From positions 62,001 to 126,000 of the forward strand of contig PHCC01000015.1 in the NCBI GenBank assembly GCA_002842215.1: 64,000 nt of DNA, read 5' to 3'. A model generated the notes under the pieces. The model worked only from the letters and a program-made list of their open reading frames with translations, made no database searches and was not told the origin of the DNA. This document shows positions 1-12,533 of the stretch, in pieces. Position 1 is the first letter of the stretch, and every line of letters starts with the position of its first letter. A program made the position numbers and the translations under genes. This DNA comes from Betaproteobacteria bacterium HGW-Betaproteobacteria-9 (GTDB lineage Bacteria; Pseudomonadota; Gammaproteobacteria; Burkholderiales; Burkholderiaceae_C).

Positions 1-23
1 AGCGGTCACCAACGGAGATTCCC

Positions 24-164
24 ATGGGCAAAGAACAGCGCAACGAGAAGATGTCGAAGAAACCGAAGAAGGACACATCGGCCCCCAAGGGCCCGGTCAC
101 TTCGGACCGCCCGACGCCCCCCGTCACCGCCGTGCTGCCGCGCGGCAAAGAGAAGAACAAGTGA
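24..164 (+). CDS. Small lysine-rich basic protein, unknown function
   Basis: A 46-residue, highly charged protein that I cannot assign to a family. It has a ggag ribosome-binding site at 14-17, an ATG at 24 and a stop at 162-164. The N-terminal third is Lys-rich (MGKEQRNEKMSKKPKK), the middle is rich in Pro and Thr, and it ends RGKEKNK. It has no membrane segment or signal peptide and is probably largely unstructured. Its stop is 13 bases before the DUF427 start on the same strand, so the two are probably co-transcribed. Any promoter lies outside the window. Confidence 0.6.
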   Translation: MGKEQRNEKMSKKPKKDTSAPKGPVTSDRPTPPVTAVLPRGKEKNK

Positions 165-177
165 CCCGGGGTTTCGC

Positions 178-459
178 ATGAAAGCCACCTGGAACGGCGT
201 CGTCGTGGCCGAGAGCGACGACACGGTGCTGGAGGAAGGCAACCACTACTTCCCCGAAAGCGCCCTCAACCGCGCTTACGTCACCTTCAGCAACCACCGC
301 AGCAGTTGTCCCTGGAAGGGCCAGGCGAGCTATTACTCGCTGCTGGTCAACGGCGAACTCAACGCCGACGCAGCCTGGTACTACCCGGACCCGAAACCCG
401 AAGCGGAACACATCCGCGGCCGCGTGGCGTTCTGGAAAGGCGTGAAGGTCGAAGCCTGA
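178..459 (+). CDS. DUF427 domain-containing protein
   Basis: A 93-residue single-domain protein of the DUF427 family, which are small compact beta-rich proteins of unknown biochemical role. Family-type features include the opening KATWNGVVVAESDDT, the NHYFP segment near residue 22, CPWKG near residue 45 and the AWYYPDPKPEA segment near residue 66. Length fits the family. It follows the small basic gene by 13 bases and has only a weak purine-rich stretch before its ATG, so coupling to that gene is plausible. It converges with the sensor kinase on the other strand 36 bases away. Confidence 0.85.
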   Translation: MKATWNGVVVAESDDTVLEEGNHYFPESALNRAYVTFSNHRSSCPWKGQASYYSLLVNGELNADAAWYYPDPKPEAEHIRGRVAFWKGVKVEA

Positions 460-495
460 CGGGATCCCGTCGCGTGAGCCATCCGGCGTGGAGTT

Positions 496-4506
<4,011 letters not shown>

Positions 4507-4703
4507 GGTACGGAAAGAGAACGGTGGGCATCCCCACGACGGACGGCATCACCGCCGGGGACCATCACGGAGCGTGATGGCGTGCCATGAATATGCGATG
4601 AAATTCCCGGCCCGGATGTAGGGAGTTCTGCATACAAGTCGTTACACGCGGCCGGATGCGTGACTTTTTCCCTGCAAACCGCGGTGCCGCTCGGCCGGAA
4701 CCC

Positions 4704-5345
4704 TCACATCTCGTCGGCGCTGATCAGGCCTTCGCGGATCGCCAGGCGCACCAGGGCCGGCACATCCGACACCTCCAGCTTGCCCATCAGGCGGCTGCGG
4801 TAAGAGTCCACGGTCTTGGGCGAGAGATGCAGCAGCTCGGCGATGGCGTTGCTGGAATGCCCACGCACCACCAGCAGGATGATCTGCCGCTCGCGGGCCG
4901 ACAGCTGGCCCAGCGCACCCGGCCGCAGCGTCTGTGTCAGCGCCTTGGCGGCCAGTTCGTCCACGCCGGGGCCGAGGTAACGGCCCTCGCGCACCACGGT
5001 GCCCACGGCGGCCAGCACCGTCGATGCGGGCGAGCCCTTGAGCACATAGCCGGCCGCCCCCATGCGCAAGGCCTCCGCCACGTGGTGCGGCTGGGCCGAC
5101 ATGGTGAGCACGATGGTGCGCGTGGCGAGCTTGCGCCGCGGCAGTTGTTCCAGCAGTTCCAGCCCCGAACGTTTGCCCAGGTTCAGGTCGAGCAGCAGCA
5201 CCCCGGGCGTCAGGCGCTGGATGTCGGCCAGCGCGATGGTGGGGTCGTCGGATTCCCCCACCACGCGATGCCCCCCGTGCTCCAGCACCACCCGCAGGCC
5301 GTCGCGCATGAGCGCGTGGTCGTCGACGAGGTAGATGTCGCTCAC
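4704..5345 (-). CDS. NarL/FixJ-type response regulator (REC + LuxR HTH)
   Basis: Receiver domain at about residues 1-120, with the acidic pair in YLVDDH and phospho-acceptor Asp53 in LLLDLNLG, then a LuxR-type HTH at about 145-205 (LSARERQIILLVVRGHSSNAI). It should control transcription downstream of the adjacent PAS-rich kinase. I prefer the GTG at 5345, giving 213 residues: the receiver fold begins at once and a ggaggg Shine-Dalgarno sits 9 bases upstream. An in-frame ATG at 5456 overlaps the kinase stop as ATGA and would add 37 residues, but those are encoded by the interspersed repeat (AAVPKALSPAVRSTEGRP) and look non-structural. The start is therefore the main uncertainty; the product is clear. 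Confidence 0.9.
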   Translation of the reverse strand: MSDIYLVDDHALMRDGLRVVLEHGGHRVVGESDDPTIALADIQRLTPGVLLLDLNLGKRSGLELLEQLPRRKLATRTIVLTMSAQPHHVAEALRMGAAGYVLKGSPASTVLAAVGTVVREGRYLGPGVDELAAKALTQTLRPGALGQLSARERQIILLVVRGHSSNAIAELLHLSPKTVDSYRSRLMGKLEVSDVPALVRLAIREGLISADEM

Positions 5346-5448
5346 TGGGCGACCCTCCGTGCTGCGCACTGCGGGGCTGAGCGCCTTCGGAACGGCCGCG
5401 CGGCGCTCACTGGACGACCCTCCGTGCTGCGCACTGCGGGGCTGAGCG
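5339..5448 (-). repeat. Two copies of start-site repeat (family B)
   Basis: Direct repeats of 45 bases at 5339-5383 and 5404-5448, offset by 65 bases and differing at one base. On the minus strand each reads CGCTCAGCCCCGCAGTGCGC followed by agcacggagggtcg(c/t)cc and ends agtgagcg. The copy nearer the response regulator supplies its ggaggg ribosome-binding site and GTG start. Between the copies lies a cggccgttccgaagg extension that also belongs to the full repeat, as shown by the copies at 26183 and 29329. Confidence 0.85.
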
Positions 5449-5452
5449 GCGC

Positions 5453-7495
5453 TCATGGCACAGCCACTTCCCGCGTGAGTTCCACCACCGTGCCACCCGC
5501 CGCCCCGCGCTCCACCAGCAGGTCCGCGCCAATGGCCGCCGCCCGTTCGCGCATGCCGACGATGCCCAGATGCCCGGGACGCCCCTGCAGGTCATCGTCT
5601 TCAATCCCCTTGCCGTTGTCCTCGATCCGCATGCGCAGATGCCCGGCATCGCCATCGAGCGACACCCTCACCCGCGTGGCCTGGGCGTGCCGCACGGCGT
5701 TGCCGATGGCTTCGCGCGCGATCATGAAAGCGGCGTATTCCACCGCATCGGTCCAGCGGATGCCGCCCACCGAGGTGCCCAGCTCCAGCTCGACCGCCAA
5801 CCCCAGGTCGCTGGCGGGCGAAGCGCGCAGTTCGTTGTCCAGCGCCGCGGCCAAACCCTGATCTTCCAGCAGGGGGGGGCGCATCTCGCGCAAGACATCG
5901 CGCACATGGGCGATGGCGCTGTCGAGCATGCCGGAGGCCTTCGCCAGAGGACCGGACGCCGCGTTCTGCGCCGTGCCCGGGCGCGCCATGGCCACGTCAA
6001 GGTACAGCCGGGCGCTGCTGAGCTGCTGGCCGAGCTGGTCGTGCAGCGACTGAGCGATGCGCCGCGTCGTGAAGCGCTCCTGCGCCATCAGCCGCTGGGA
6101 CAGGTCGGACAAGGTCGCCTTCGACTGCTGCAGTTCGTGTTCGGCCTGCTTGCGCGCCGTGATGTCGGTGATGTAGCCGGCGACATGGTCTCCGGCGGGG
6201 TACAAGCGCACCTCCAGCCACAGACCCCAGGGCTGGTACCAGTCTTCCACCACCTCGGATCGTCCACTTTCGCGCGCGCGCCAGTACGCGGCCTCGAAAC
6301 GTGTTCCCCGGGAATCGGGAAACACGTCCCAGACGATATGTCCCAGCATGTCCTGAGGAGACGCCAGGCCCACCAGGCGGGCGGCCCGGTCGTTGGCATA
6401 CACCAGGCGCTGATCGGGCCCGGCCGACACGAAGGCGTCGGTCACGCGGCTGAGCACATCCTCCAGCAGCCTGTGGGCGGCGTCGCGCTCCAGCTCCACC
6501 CGCCGCTTGGCGGTCACATCGTTGATCAGGCCGATCCGGGCCGGCCGCCCTTCGAACTCGATGTTGCGTCCGGTGATCTCCACGTCAACCACGCGACCGT
6601 CCTTCAGCCGGTGGGGCCACGGGCCGGTGACCTGGTGTGCCACGGAAGGCGCCTTCAGCTTCGCCTGCATGACGCGCTCCAGCCCGTTCACCAGATCGGG
6701 CGGCGCCACCACCGGCAGGCGCATCGACAGGAACTCATCGCGGCTGTAGCCGTAGTGCGCCACGGCGGCGTCGTTGACGGCGAGGAACTCCAGCGTCTCC
6801 AGATCGATCACCCACATCGGCTGCGGGTTGTTCTCGAACAGCAGCCGGTAACGCCTTTCGCTCTCCTGCAACTGACGCCGCACCGTCACCATGTCCGTGA
6901 TGTCGCGGGCCATGCCGAACACACCGATGGTGCCCGTCTCATCGCGCAAGGGGCCCTTGATCGAATAGAAGGTGCGCCGACCGTCATTGGTATCGACCTC
7001 GTACTCCAGGGTCTCGATACGGCCCTCGCGCATGATGCGGCGCTCGTCCTCCCAGATCTTGTCGGCCTGTTCGGCGGGCAGCAGATCCTGGACCCGCAAA
7101 CCCAGCATCGGCGCCACGCCCTTGCCGAGCATGCGCTCGGTTTCCTGGTTGACCAGCAGATAGCGCCCCTGCCGGTCCTTGGCACAGATCGCATCGGGTG
7201 AACTGTCCATCCAGGCCTGCAGCAGGGCTGCGGTCTGCGCCTCCCGCCGCAGGGCCTTCAGCTCCACTTCGGCCAGCCGCTGCATGCGCGCGTGCACGCG
7301 CCGCAGGAACAGGAACAGCAGTCCGGTGGTCACCAGCACGAACAGCAGGCCTTTCCAGGCCTGGGCCGCGGCGACCAACTCGATGTTCTCGAACAGCAGC
7401 TCCACCAGTGCGTCGGACCACAGGATCCAGAGCACAGCCACCACGCCGTAGCCGGCGACCACGCGGCCAAAAGGGGCGAATGAGGAGGCGCTCAT
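5453..7495 (-). CDS. PAS-rich sensor histidine kinase, NarX/UhpB class (HisKA_3)
   Basis: About 680 residues from the ATG at 7495. Two hydrophobic segments (about 13-33 and 46-64) anchor it in the membrane with little periplasmic sequence. Three PAS domains follow (about 95-200, 215-330, 340-450; for example DSSPDAICAKDRQGRYLLVN), then a HisKA_3 dimerisation domain with the acceptor His485 in RRIAQSLHDQLGQQLS, and a HATPase domain (AREAIGNAVRHAQA, EDNGKGI). This kinase class pairs with NarL-type regulators, and one starts immediately downstream: the kinase stop overlaps an ATG as ATGA at 5453-5456. The N-terminus is uncertain; an ATG at 7519 is also in frame and neither has a strong ribosome-binding site. 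The signal cannot be told from sequence. Confidence 0.9.
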   Translation of the reverse strand: MSASSFAPFGRVVAGYGVVAVLWILWSDALVELLFENIELVAAAQAWKGLLFVLVTTGLLFLFLRRVHARMQRLAEVELKALRREAQTAALLQAWMDSSPDAICAKDRQGRYLLVNQETERMLGKGVAPMLGLRVQDLLPAEQADKIWEDERRIMREGRIETLEYEVDTNDGRRTFYSIKGPLRDETGTIGVFGMARDITDMVTVRRQLQESERRYRLLFENNPQPMWVIDLETLEFLAVNDAAVAHYGYSRDEFLSMRLPVVAPPDLVNGLERVMQAKLKAPSVAHQVTGPWPHRLKDGRVVDVEITGRNIEFEGRPARIGLINDVTAKRRVELERDAAHRLLEDVLSRVTDAFVSAGPDQRLVYANDRAARLVGLASPQDMLGHIVWDVFPDSRGTRFEAAYWRARESGRSEVVEDWYQPWGLWLEVRLYPAGDHVAGYITDITARKQAEHELQQSKATLSDLSQRLMAQERFTTRRIAQSLHDQLGQQLSSARLYLDVAMARPGTAQNAASGPLAKASGMLDSAIAHVRDVLREMRPPLLEDQGLAAALDNELRASPASDLGLAVELELGTSVGGIRWTDAVEYAAFMIAREAIGNAVRHAQATRVRVSLDGDAGHLRMRIEDNGKGIEDDDLQGRPGHLGIVGMRERAAAIGADLLVERGAAGGTVVELTREVAVP

Positions 7496-7697
7496 GGGCA
7501 GTGGATGGGTTGAAGGCATGGTGGGGACCGGGGTTCCGGCGGTACCGAAAGCAGCGCCATTTTCGCTGCTGAACGGCCACCGCGGACGCATGGTCTTCCG
7601 AGAGGGTATCGGCCGCGCGCATCAGCGACTTGAAGCCTGCGCCACCAGCGCCATGGGCAGTGACTACACTGCATGCCTTCTGCGCTCCGGTTTCGCC

Positions 7698-8303
7698 ATG
7701 GATATCTTCACACTCAGCTTGCTGGCCTTTGCCGGTGCCTTCATCCTCAAGACCACGGACCAGCGCCAGCGCATCCTGCTGCTGGGGCGCCATCTCGGCC
7801 AGTTCCAGATCGAAAAACTGATGGAACGCCTGAGCGAGGGCTACATGCGGGCACTGAGCGAAAAAGACCCCGAGCGCCGCCAGCAGATCTGGCAACTGCA
7901 GGCGTCCACCGAAGCCTCGCTCGCCAGCCAGTTCCAGCGCTTCGCCGCCGGCCTGGCCAAGGACACGGCCGCACCGTTCCGCGTCAACCGCATCGCCCTG
8001 CCCTACGCCGACCGCTGGTTGCCGGGTGCCAGTTTCGACCTGCGTGAAGCCATGCGCATCCACGCCCGCGGCATCCAGCAAACGGTGGACAACACCGCGC
8101 AACGCAGCGAACGCGACCGGGCCTACACCCTGCTGGCCGAGCTGTACCTGATGCAGCACACCTGCCACTGGTATTGCCGAACCCGCGCGACCGCCTCCGC
8201 GCGGGTGCTCGCCCGCCATCAGACGCCGTATGCCCAACTGGTGGCCTCGGTGTCGCCGGAGACCCGCCAGGCCTACAGCGAGCTGGTGGGATTCAAAGGC
8301 TAA
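7698..8303 (+). CDS. Hypothetical protein with N-terminal membrane anchor
   Basis: I do not recognise this 201-residue protein. It opens with one hydrophobic segment (MDIFTLSLLAFAGAFIL) and then a mainly helical, charged, Gln-rich body (ERLSEGYMRALSEKDPERRQQIWQLQ). A C-terminal part contains HTCHWYCRTR. I chose the ATG at 7698 because the open frame upstream overlaps the divergent kinase start and codes nothing sensible. Its stop overlaps the MarR stop tail to tail (8300-8303). It is divergent from the PAS kinase, which could share its promoter region, but no functional link is shown. Confidence 0.72.
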   Translation: MDIFTLSLLAFAGAFILKTTDQRQRILLLGRHLGQFQIEKLMERLSEGYMRALSEKDPERRQQIWQLQASTEASLASQFQRFAAGLAKDTAAPFRVNRIALPYADRWLPGASFDLREAMRIHARGIQQTVDNTAQRSERDRAYTLLAELYLMQHTCHWYCRTRATASARVLARHQTPYAQLVASVSPETRQAYSELVGFKG

Positions 8304-8788
8304 AGGCTGAGCCCGTCGTCACCGGCCACCGGTGACAGGCAGGCCATGGCTTCGTCCAGCAAGCTGTGCAGGGCCACCACGCGCTCCACGCCGAGCGCCC
8401 GGTTGATGCCCTCTTGCGCCACACGCCAGCGCCGCTGGGCTTCTGCCCGCTTGGCCTGACCGGCCTCGGTGGCGCTGATCAGGTGGCTGCGCGCGTCGGC
8501 CCCCGGCCCCACCGCCAGCCAGCCCGCGGCCACCAGCGGCTGCAGGTTGCGCGACAGCGTTGAAGTGCTGACCTTCATTTCGGCAGCCAGGTCCACCGCC
8601 CGGATCGGCCCCAGCTTGACCACGTAGGACAGCAGCGAATACTGCGTGCCCTTCAGGCCCGACTTGCCCACCTCGTTGTCGTAGTGCTGCGCCACGCGGC
8701 GCATCAGCTGGCGCAGCTTGAGATTGGTGCAGCCCTGCGGCTTGACCGCAGCGCCGGTGGGGTTTGACGCGGTGGTGACAGGGTTCAT
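8300..8788 (-). CDS. MarR-family transcriptional regulator
   Basis: A 162-residue winged-helix repressor of the MarR family. The core (about 25-130) contains the recognition-helix region AVDLAAEMKVSTSTLSRNLQPLVAAGWL and the wing segment GPGADARSHLISATEAG. It is transcribed away from an acyl-CoA thioesterase-like gene, and a perfect 20-base palindrome sits between them, so it very likely represses itself and the thioesterase. I chose the ATG at 8788; the open frame further upstream reads through the divergent gene. The inducing ligand is unknown; MarR proteins next to thioesterases often sense aromatic acids or their CoA esters. Confidence 0.9.
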   Translation of the reverse strand: MNPVTTASNPTGAAVKPQGCTNLKLRQLMRRVAQHYDNEVGKSGLKGTQYSLLSYVVKLGPIRAVDLAAEMKVSTSTLSRNLQPLVAAGWLAVGPGADARSHLISATEAGQAKRAEAQRRWRVAQEGINRALGVERVVALHSLLDEAMACLSPVAGDDGLSL

Positions 8789-8792
8789 GCAC

Positions 8793-8812
8793 TTGATTGT
8801 ATCTACAATCAA
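8793..8812. promoter_or_regulatory. Perfect palindromic MarR operator candidate
   Basis: TTGATTGTA and its exact reverse complement TACAATCAA are separated by TC, a 20-base palindrome in the 52-base gap between the divergent MarR and thioesterase genes. Its size and placement are typical of MarR dimer sites. It begins 5 bases from the MarR start codon, where binding would block both transcripts. Confidence 0.82.
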
Positions 8813-8840
8813 TGCATATGCAACTGTTATGGAGAAGCCC

Positions 8841-9404
8841 ATGAGCGCCAACGACAACCTGGAAACCTGGCTGGCCCAGGAGCAAGACATCCTGCAACGC
8901 CTGGCCGCCGGCCCCGGGCCGGGCGTGGCCCGGCCCGACCAGATCGCCGGAAAGACCGGACTGGCCGTGATGCAGGCCATGCTGCAAGGTGAGCTGCCCT
9001 ACGCCGCCATCGCCAAAACGCTGGACTTCCTGATCGTCGAAGTGGGCGACGGCAGCGCCGTCTTCCAGGGCACGCCGGGTCCGCAGCATCTCAACCCCAT
9101 GGGCACGGTGCACGGCGGCTGGTTCGCCACCCTGCTCGACTCCGCGCTGGGCTGCGCCGTGCACACCAAGATGCCACCCGGCCGCGCCTACACCACCGCC
9201 GAACTCAGTGTGAACATCGTGCGCGCGCTCACCCCCAAGGTGCAGCGCGTGCGCGCCATCGGCCGTGTGATCCACTGCGGCCGCCAGCTCGCCACCGCCG
9301 AGGCACAACTGGTCGGCCCGGACGGCACGCTCTACGCCCATGCCACCACGGCCTGCCTGGTATTCGACCTGCAGCACAAGCCCGCGGGCGGCGCGACGAC
9401 ATAA
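8841..9404 (+). CDS. PaaI-type hotdog-fold acyl-CoA thioesterase
   Basis: 187 residues with a 4HBT hotdog domain in the second half. The segment [22 protein letters not shown] carries the HGG-type active-site pattern of PaaI-family thioesterases, and [12 protein letters not shown] is the matching central strand. Such enzymes hydrolyse acyl-CoA or aroyl-CoA esters. The first 75 residues form a helical extension absent from minimal PaaI proteins. The ATG at 8841 follows a ggaga motif at the usual spacing; an ATG at 8829 is possible. Probably controlled by the divergent MarR gene through the palindrome at 8793-8812. Confidence 0.85.
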   Translation: MSANDNLETWLAQEQDILQRLAAGPGPGVARPDQIAGKTGLAVMQAMLQGELPYAAIAKTLDFLIVEVGDGSAVFQGTPGPQHLNPMGTVHGGWFATLLDSALGCAVHTKMPPGRAYTTAELSVNIVRALTPKVQRVRAIGRVIHCGRQLATAEAQLVGPDGTLYAHATTACLVFDLQHKPAGGATT

Positions 9405-9438
9405 TCACAGTCCCCGAACCGATCCAAAAGCAACCGAC

Positions 9439-9852
9439 ATGCGATTCCTTCACACCATGCTGCGCGTGGGCAACCTGCAACGCTCGATTGACTTCTACAC
9501 CCAGGTGATGGGCATGCAGCTGCTGCGCACCTCGGAGAACCCGGAGTACAAATATTCGCTGGCCTTTCTGGGCTTTGAGGGTGGCAACCCCGGCCAGGCC
9601 GAGATCGAACTCACCTGGAACTGGGGCACCGACAGCTACGACATGGGCACGGCCTATGGCCACATCGCCCTGGGCGTGCCCGACGCCTACGCCGCCTGCG
9701 AAAAGATCAAGGCCGCGGGTGGCAACGTGACGCGCGAGGCCGGCCCGGTCAAAGGCGGCAGCACCGTGATCGCCTTCGTGACCGACCCCGACGGCTACAA
9801 GATCGAGCTGATCCAGCGCGCGGAAACCGAAGGCGGTGCCGGATTGCGCTGA
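9439..9852 (+). CDS. gloA: Lactoylglutathione lyase (glyoxalase I)
   Basis: 137 residues, the normal size for bacterial glyoxalase I, which converts the methylglyoxal-glutathione hemithioacetal to S-lactoylglutathione in the cytosol. Both beta-alpha-beta-beta-beta modules are present, and the four metal ligands align with the E. coli enzyme: His5, Glu57 (GQAEIEL), His75 (YGHIALGV) and Glu123 (YKIELIQ). It lies 34 bases after the thioesterase gene on the same strand and may be co-transcribed with it. A bidirectional hairpin terminator follows at 9880. Confidence 0.95.
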   Translation: MRFLHTMLRVGNLQRSIDFYTQVMGMQLLRTSENPEYKYSLAFLGFEGGNPGQAEIELTWNWGTDSYDMGTAYGHIALGVPDAYAACEKIKAAGGNVTREAGPVKGGSTVIAFVTDPDGYKIELIQRAETEGGAGLR

Positions 9853-9879
9853 TGCGCAGCCTGCGCTACAGGCGCCCAC

Positions 9880-9908
9880 AAAAAAGCCCGGACTGCCGGG
9901 CTTTTTTT
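9880..9908. terminator. Bidirectional intrinsic terminator
   Basis: A-tract, stem GCCCGG with its partner CCGGGC across a short ACTG-type loop, then a run of seven T. The symmetric A and T runs allow use from both sides, for gloA on the plus strand and the OmpA-like gene on the minus strand, which converge here. Confidence 0.88.
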
Positions 9909-9928
9909 GCGGGCGCGAGACACGAGGA

Positions 9929-10486
9929 TCAGTCGACGATCATCACTTCCACGCGGCGGGCTTCGGCGTCGTTGCCGGTGCCGGTGGCTTCTTCGGGCTT
10001 CTTGAGTTCCAGCGAAGTGGCGGCCACGCCCGCGCCCACCAGGGCATCGCGCACCGAGAGGGCGCGCTTCTTGGCCAGCTCGGCGTTCTGGGCCGGGTTG
10101 CCGGTGGCGTCGTGGAAGCCGGACAGCACCAGGCGTTTGCCCCCCTTGGCGGCGGCGATTGCGTCGCCCAGCGCGTCCAGCGCGCCCGAAGCCAGGTCGG
10201 CTTTTCCGGAGGCGAAGTAGAACGTGACCACGCCGTTTTCGATCACCACGCTGGCGTCGTCGGCCACCACCGGGGCAACGGCGGCGGGTGCGGCGCTGAC
10301 GGGTGCATCGGCGGCGGCTGGCGCGTCGGCAACGGGCGCGGCCACCACAGCGGTTGCCGCGGCGCTGCCGGTGCCACGGGCTTTCTGGATGCCGAAGCCC
10401 ACCGACAGGCCCACGGCCAGCAACACGGCCGCTATCAACACCGCCGCGACGACGCGGCCTTCCTGATCATCATCTTGAGAAGACAT
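9929..10486 (-). CDS. OmpA-family C-terminal domain protein with single membrane anchor
   Basis: 185 residues. A short charged N-terminus is followed by one hydrophobic segment (about 11-33), a low-complexity Ala/Pro/Val linker (about 40-78), and an OmpA C-terminal domain (about 80-185) of the type that binds peptidoglycan diaminopimelate (FYFASGKADL, KRLVLSGFHDATG, AKKRALSVRDAL, EARRVEVMI). It is probably an inner-membrane protein with the domain in the periplasm, tethering the envelope to the wall. The ATG at 10486 immediately precedes MSSQDDDQEGRV; the longer open frame is antisense to chaC. It is divergent from the ChaC-like gene. Confidence 0.85.
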   Translation of the reverse strand: MSSQDDDQEGRVVAAVLIAAVLLAVGLSVGFGIQKARGTGSAAATAVVAAPVADAPAAADAPVSAAPAAVAPVVADDASVVIENGVVTFYFASGKADLASGALDALGDAIAAAKGGKRLVLSGFHDATGNPAQNAELAKKRALSVRDALVGAGVAATSLELKKPEEATGTGNDAEARRVEVMIVD

Positions 10487-10591
10487 GGTCAAACACTCCC
10501 TGAAAAACAATGGGCAAGAGAAAATCGACACGGTTCGCAGCCGGCCAGGGGAATGACCTCCAAGGCCTGTGCGACCAACCCCGCATTCTAA

Positions 10592-11251
10592 ATGGCCCCA
10601 CCTGACATGCATCCTGCCCAAAGCATCCCCCGAGCCCGCCGACCCGACACCTGGGACCCGGCCCGCCGCGACGGCGCCCGGATGATGGCCGATACCCTGG
10701 CCGAATGGCGCAGCCAGGGGCCCGTGCCCGACCTGTGGGTGTTCGGCTACGCCTCGCTGGTCTGGCGGCCCGAGTTCGACGCCGTCGAACAGCGCCTGGC
10801 CCGGGTGCACGGCTACCACCGCTGCCTGCAGATGTGGAGCCGGGTCAACCGCGGCACACCCGAACGGCCCGGCCTGGTGTTCGCGCTGATGAGCGGCGGC
10901 AGCTGCACGGGACTGGCGCTGCGGGTGCCCCACACCCAGGTTGAGGCGCTGTTTCCCACGCTCTGGGCGCGCGAAATGCCCAACCCCGTGTACGACCCGA
11001 AGTGGCTGCACTGCCAGACCGCACAAGGCCCGGTGCAGGCGCTGGCCTTCACACTGTCGCGCCGCAGCCCCAACTACACCGGCACGCTCGACGACGAGCG
11101 CTACCGCGACATCTTCACCCACTGCCGCGGGCGCTACGGCAGCACGCTGGACTATGCCCGCCAGACGCTGCACGGCCTGCGCGCCCACGGCATCGAAGAC
11201 CACGCGCTGGAGCGCCTGCTGCGACTGGCCCCGCCCGGAACGGCCGATTGA
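10592..11251 (+). CDS. chaC: ChaC-like gamma-glutamylcyclotransferase
   Basis: 219 residues. Proteins of this family cleave glutathione to 5-oxoproline and Cys-Gly in the cytosol. The substrate-loop signature appears as [15 protein letters not shown] near residue 50, followed by [13 protein letters not shown] and [13 protein letters not shown], matching the ChaC fold; length is close to E. coli ChaC (231). An ATG at 10592 gives a 30-residue polar leader before the domain; an internal Met around residue 31 is an alternative start. pdxH follows 44 bases later on the same strand. Confidence 0.86.
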   Translation: MAPPDMHPAQSIPRARRPDTWDPARRDGARMMADTLAEWRSQGPVPDLWVFGYASLVWRPEFDAVEQRLARVHGYHRCLQMWSRVNRGTPERPGLVFALMSGGSCTGLALRVPHTQVEALFPTLWAREMPNPVYDPKWLHCQTAQGPVQALAFTLSRRSPNYTGTLDDERYRDIFTHCRGRYGSTLDYARQTLHGLRAHGIEDHALERLLRLAPPGTAD

Positions 11252-11295
11252 CCGCGCGCAAGCACTGCGCTTCCCTGGCTGCCTATACTGGCCGC

Positions 11296-11931
11296 ATGAA
11301 CATCGCCGACCTGCGCAAAAGCTACGAAAAAGCCGAACTCAGCGAATCCGCTTCCCAGGCCGATCCGCTCAAACAGTTTGACCAATGGCTCACCGAAGCC
11401 ATCCACAGCGAAGTGCCCGAACCCAACGCCATGACGCTCGCCACCGTGGGCGCCGACCTGCGCCCAAGCACGCGCGTGGTGCTGATCAAGGGCTACGACG
11501 AACAGGGCATCGTCTGGTACACCAACTACCAGAGCCAGAAAGGCCGCGAACTGGCTGGCAACCCCTACGCTGCGCTGCAGTTTCACTGGGTTGAGCTCGA
11601 ACGCGTGGTGCGCATCGAAGGCATCGTCGAAAAGGTGAGCGACGCCGAGAGCGATGAATACTTCAAGAGCCGCCCGCTCGACAGCCGCATCGGCGCCTGG
11701 GCCAGTCCGCAGAGCGAGGTGATCGAGAGCCGCACCGTGCTGGTGACCAACGCCGCGAAATACGGCGCGCAGTTCCTGCTGCAGCCCCCGCGCCCGCCGC
11801 ACTGGGGCGGTTACCGCCTCAAACCCGACAACTGGCAGTTCTGGCAAGGCCGCAAGAGCCGGCTGCACGACCGGTTGCGCTACACGCTGCAAGGCGATGG
11901 CGACTGGCTGCGGGAGCGGCTCGCTCCTTGA
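11296..11931 (+). CDS. pdxH: Pyridoxamine 5'-phosphate oxidase
   Basis: 211 residues, normal for PdxH, the FMN enzyme that oxidises PNP/PMP to pyridoxal phosphate. Visible family segments are [13 protein letters not shown] at the start, [28 protein letters not shown] (FMN-binding barrel), [14 protein letters not shown], and the C-terminal [24 protein letters not shown] signature. I chose the ATG at 11296; upstream sequence in the frame belongs to the chaC region. A family A interspersed repeat starts right after its stop. Confidence 0.97.
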   Translation: MNIADLRKSYEKAELSESASQADPLKQFDQWLTEAIHSEVPEPNAMTLATVGADLRPSTRVVLIKGYDEQGIVWYTNYQSQKGRELAGNPYAALQFHWVELERVVRIEGIVEKVSDAESDEYFKSRPLDSRIGAWASPQSEVIESRTVLVTNAAKYGAQFLLQPPRPPHWGGYRLKPDNWQFWQGRKSRLHDRLRYTLQGDGDWLRERLAP

Positions 11932-12012
11932 CCCCCCGCGCCGCCTGCGGCGTCACCCCCCAGGAGGCGATGCCTGTCGCCGGGCGAAGCCCGTTCCACG
12001 GCATCCTGGGCT
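11932..12012 (+). repeat. Interspersed intergenic repeat (family A), divergent copy
   Basis: Starts at the pdxH stop codon with ccccccgcgccgcctgcggc, contains a gccgggcgaagcccgttcc segment and ends near catcctgg. It matches the repeats at 32430, 33838 and 34826 in order of blocks but its core has changed (CGGGCGAAGCCCG instead of CCGGCAAAGCCGG), with compensating changes that keep the hairpin. No coding function is seen. Confidence 0.7.
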
Positions 12013-12038
12013 GGAGCACGCGCTTCGGAGCGAACTCT

Positions 12039-12509
12039 TCACTCGGGTCGGATGGCTTGCCCTGACACGTTCTTCATAGCGTCGTGGCTTACCAGCCCAG
12101 GCGCAATTTCACTCAACGGCACCAGCACAAATGCGCGCTCCCCCATGCGCGGGTGCGGCACGGTCAGCGTTGCTGAATCGATGCGCGCGCTGCCGTACAG
12201 CAGCAGGTCCAGATCCAGCGTGCGCGGCGCGTTGCGGTAGGGACGCGCTCGTCCTGCGCCCTGCTCGATCGCTTGCAGGGTGGTGAGCAGATCGGGTGCG
12301 GTGAGCGTGGTGGCGAGCTCGGCCACCGCGTTGAGGTAGTCCGGGCCGCTGGAGTCGATGGGTGCGGTGCGGTACAGGCTGGAGGCCCTCACCAGCCGGA
12401 CGCCCGGGGTTTCAGACAAGCGCTGCAAGGCTTCTCGCAAGGCCTGAGCCAGATCGCCGAGGTTGGCGCCCAGCGCCACAAAGGCCGTGACTTCAGCGCG
12501 TTGTTGCAT
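12039..12509 (-). CDS. folK: 2-amino-4-hydroxy-6-hydroxymethyldihydropteridine diphosphokinase
   Basis: 156 residues from the ATG at 12509. FolK transfers pyrophosphate from ATP to 6-hydroxymethyl-dihydropterin in folate synthesis. Visible motifs: FVALGANLGDL at the start, the SSLYRTAPI segment, and the metal- and ATP-binding RPYRNAPRTLDLDLLLYG followed by TVPHPRMGERAFVLVPLSEIAP. It lies directly downstream of pcnB, a common gammaproteobacterial and betaproteobacterial pairing. A GTG at 12524, 9 bases after the pcnB stop, is an alternative start adding five residues. Confidence 0.95.
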   Translation of the reverse strand: MQQRAEVTAFVALGANLGDLAQALREALQRLSETPGVRLVRASSLYRTAPIDSSGPDYLNAVAELATTLTAPDLLTTLQAIEQGAGRARPYRNAPRTLDLDLLLYGSARIDSATLTVPHPRMGERAFVLVPLSEIAPGLVSHDAMKNVSGQAIRPE

Positions 12510-12533
12510 GCCCAAAGCCTGCACGGATCGAGA

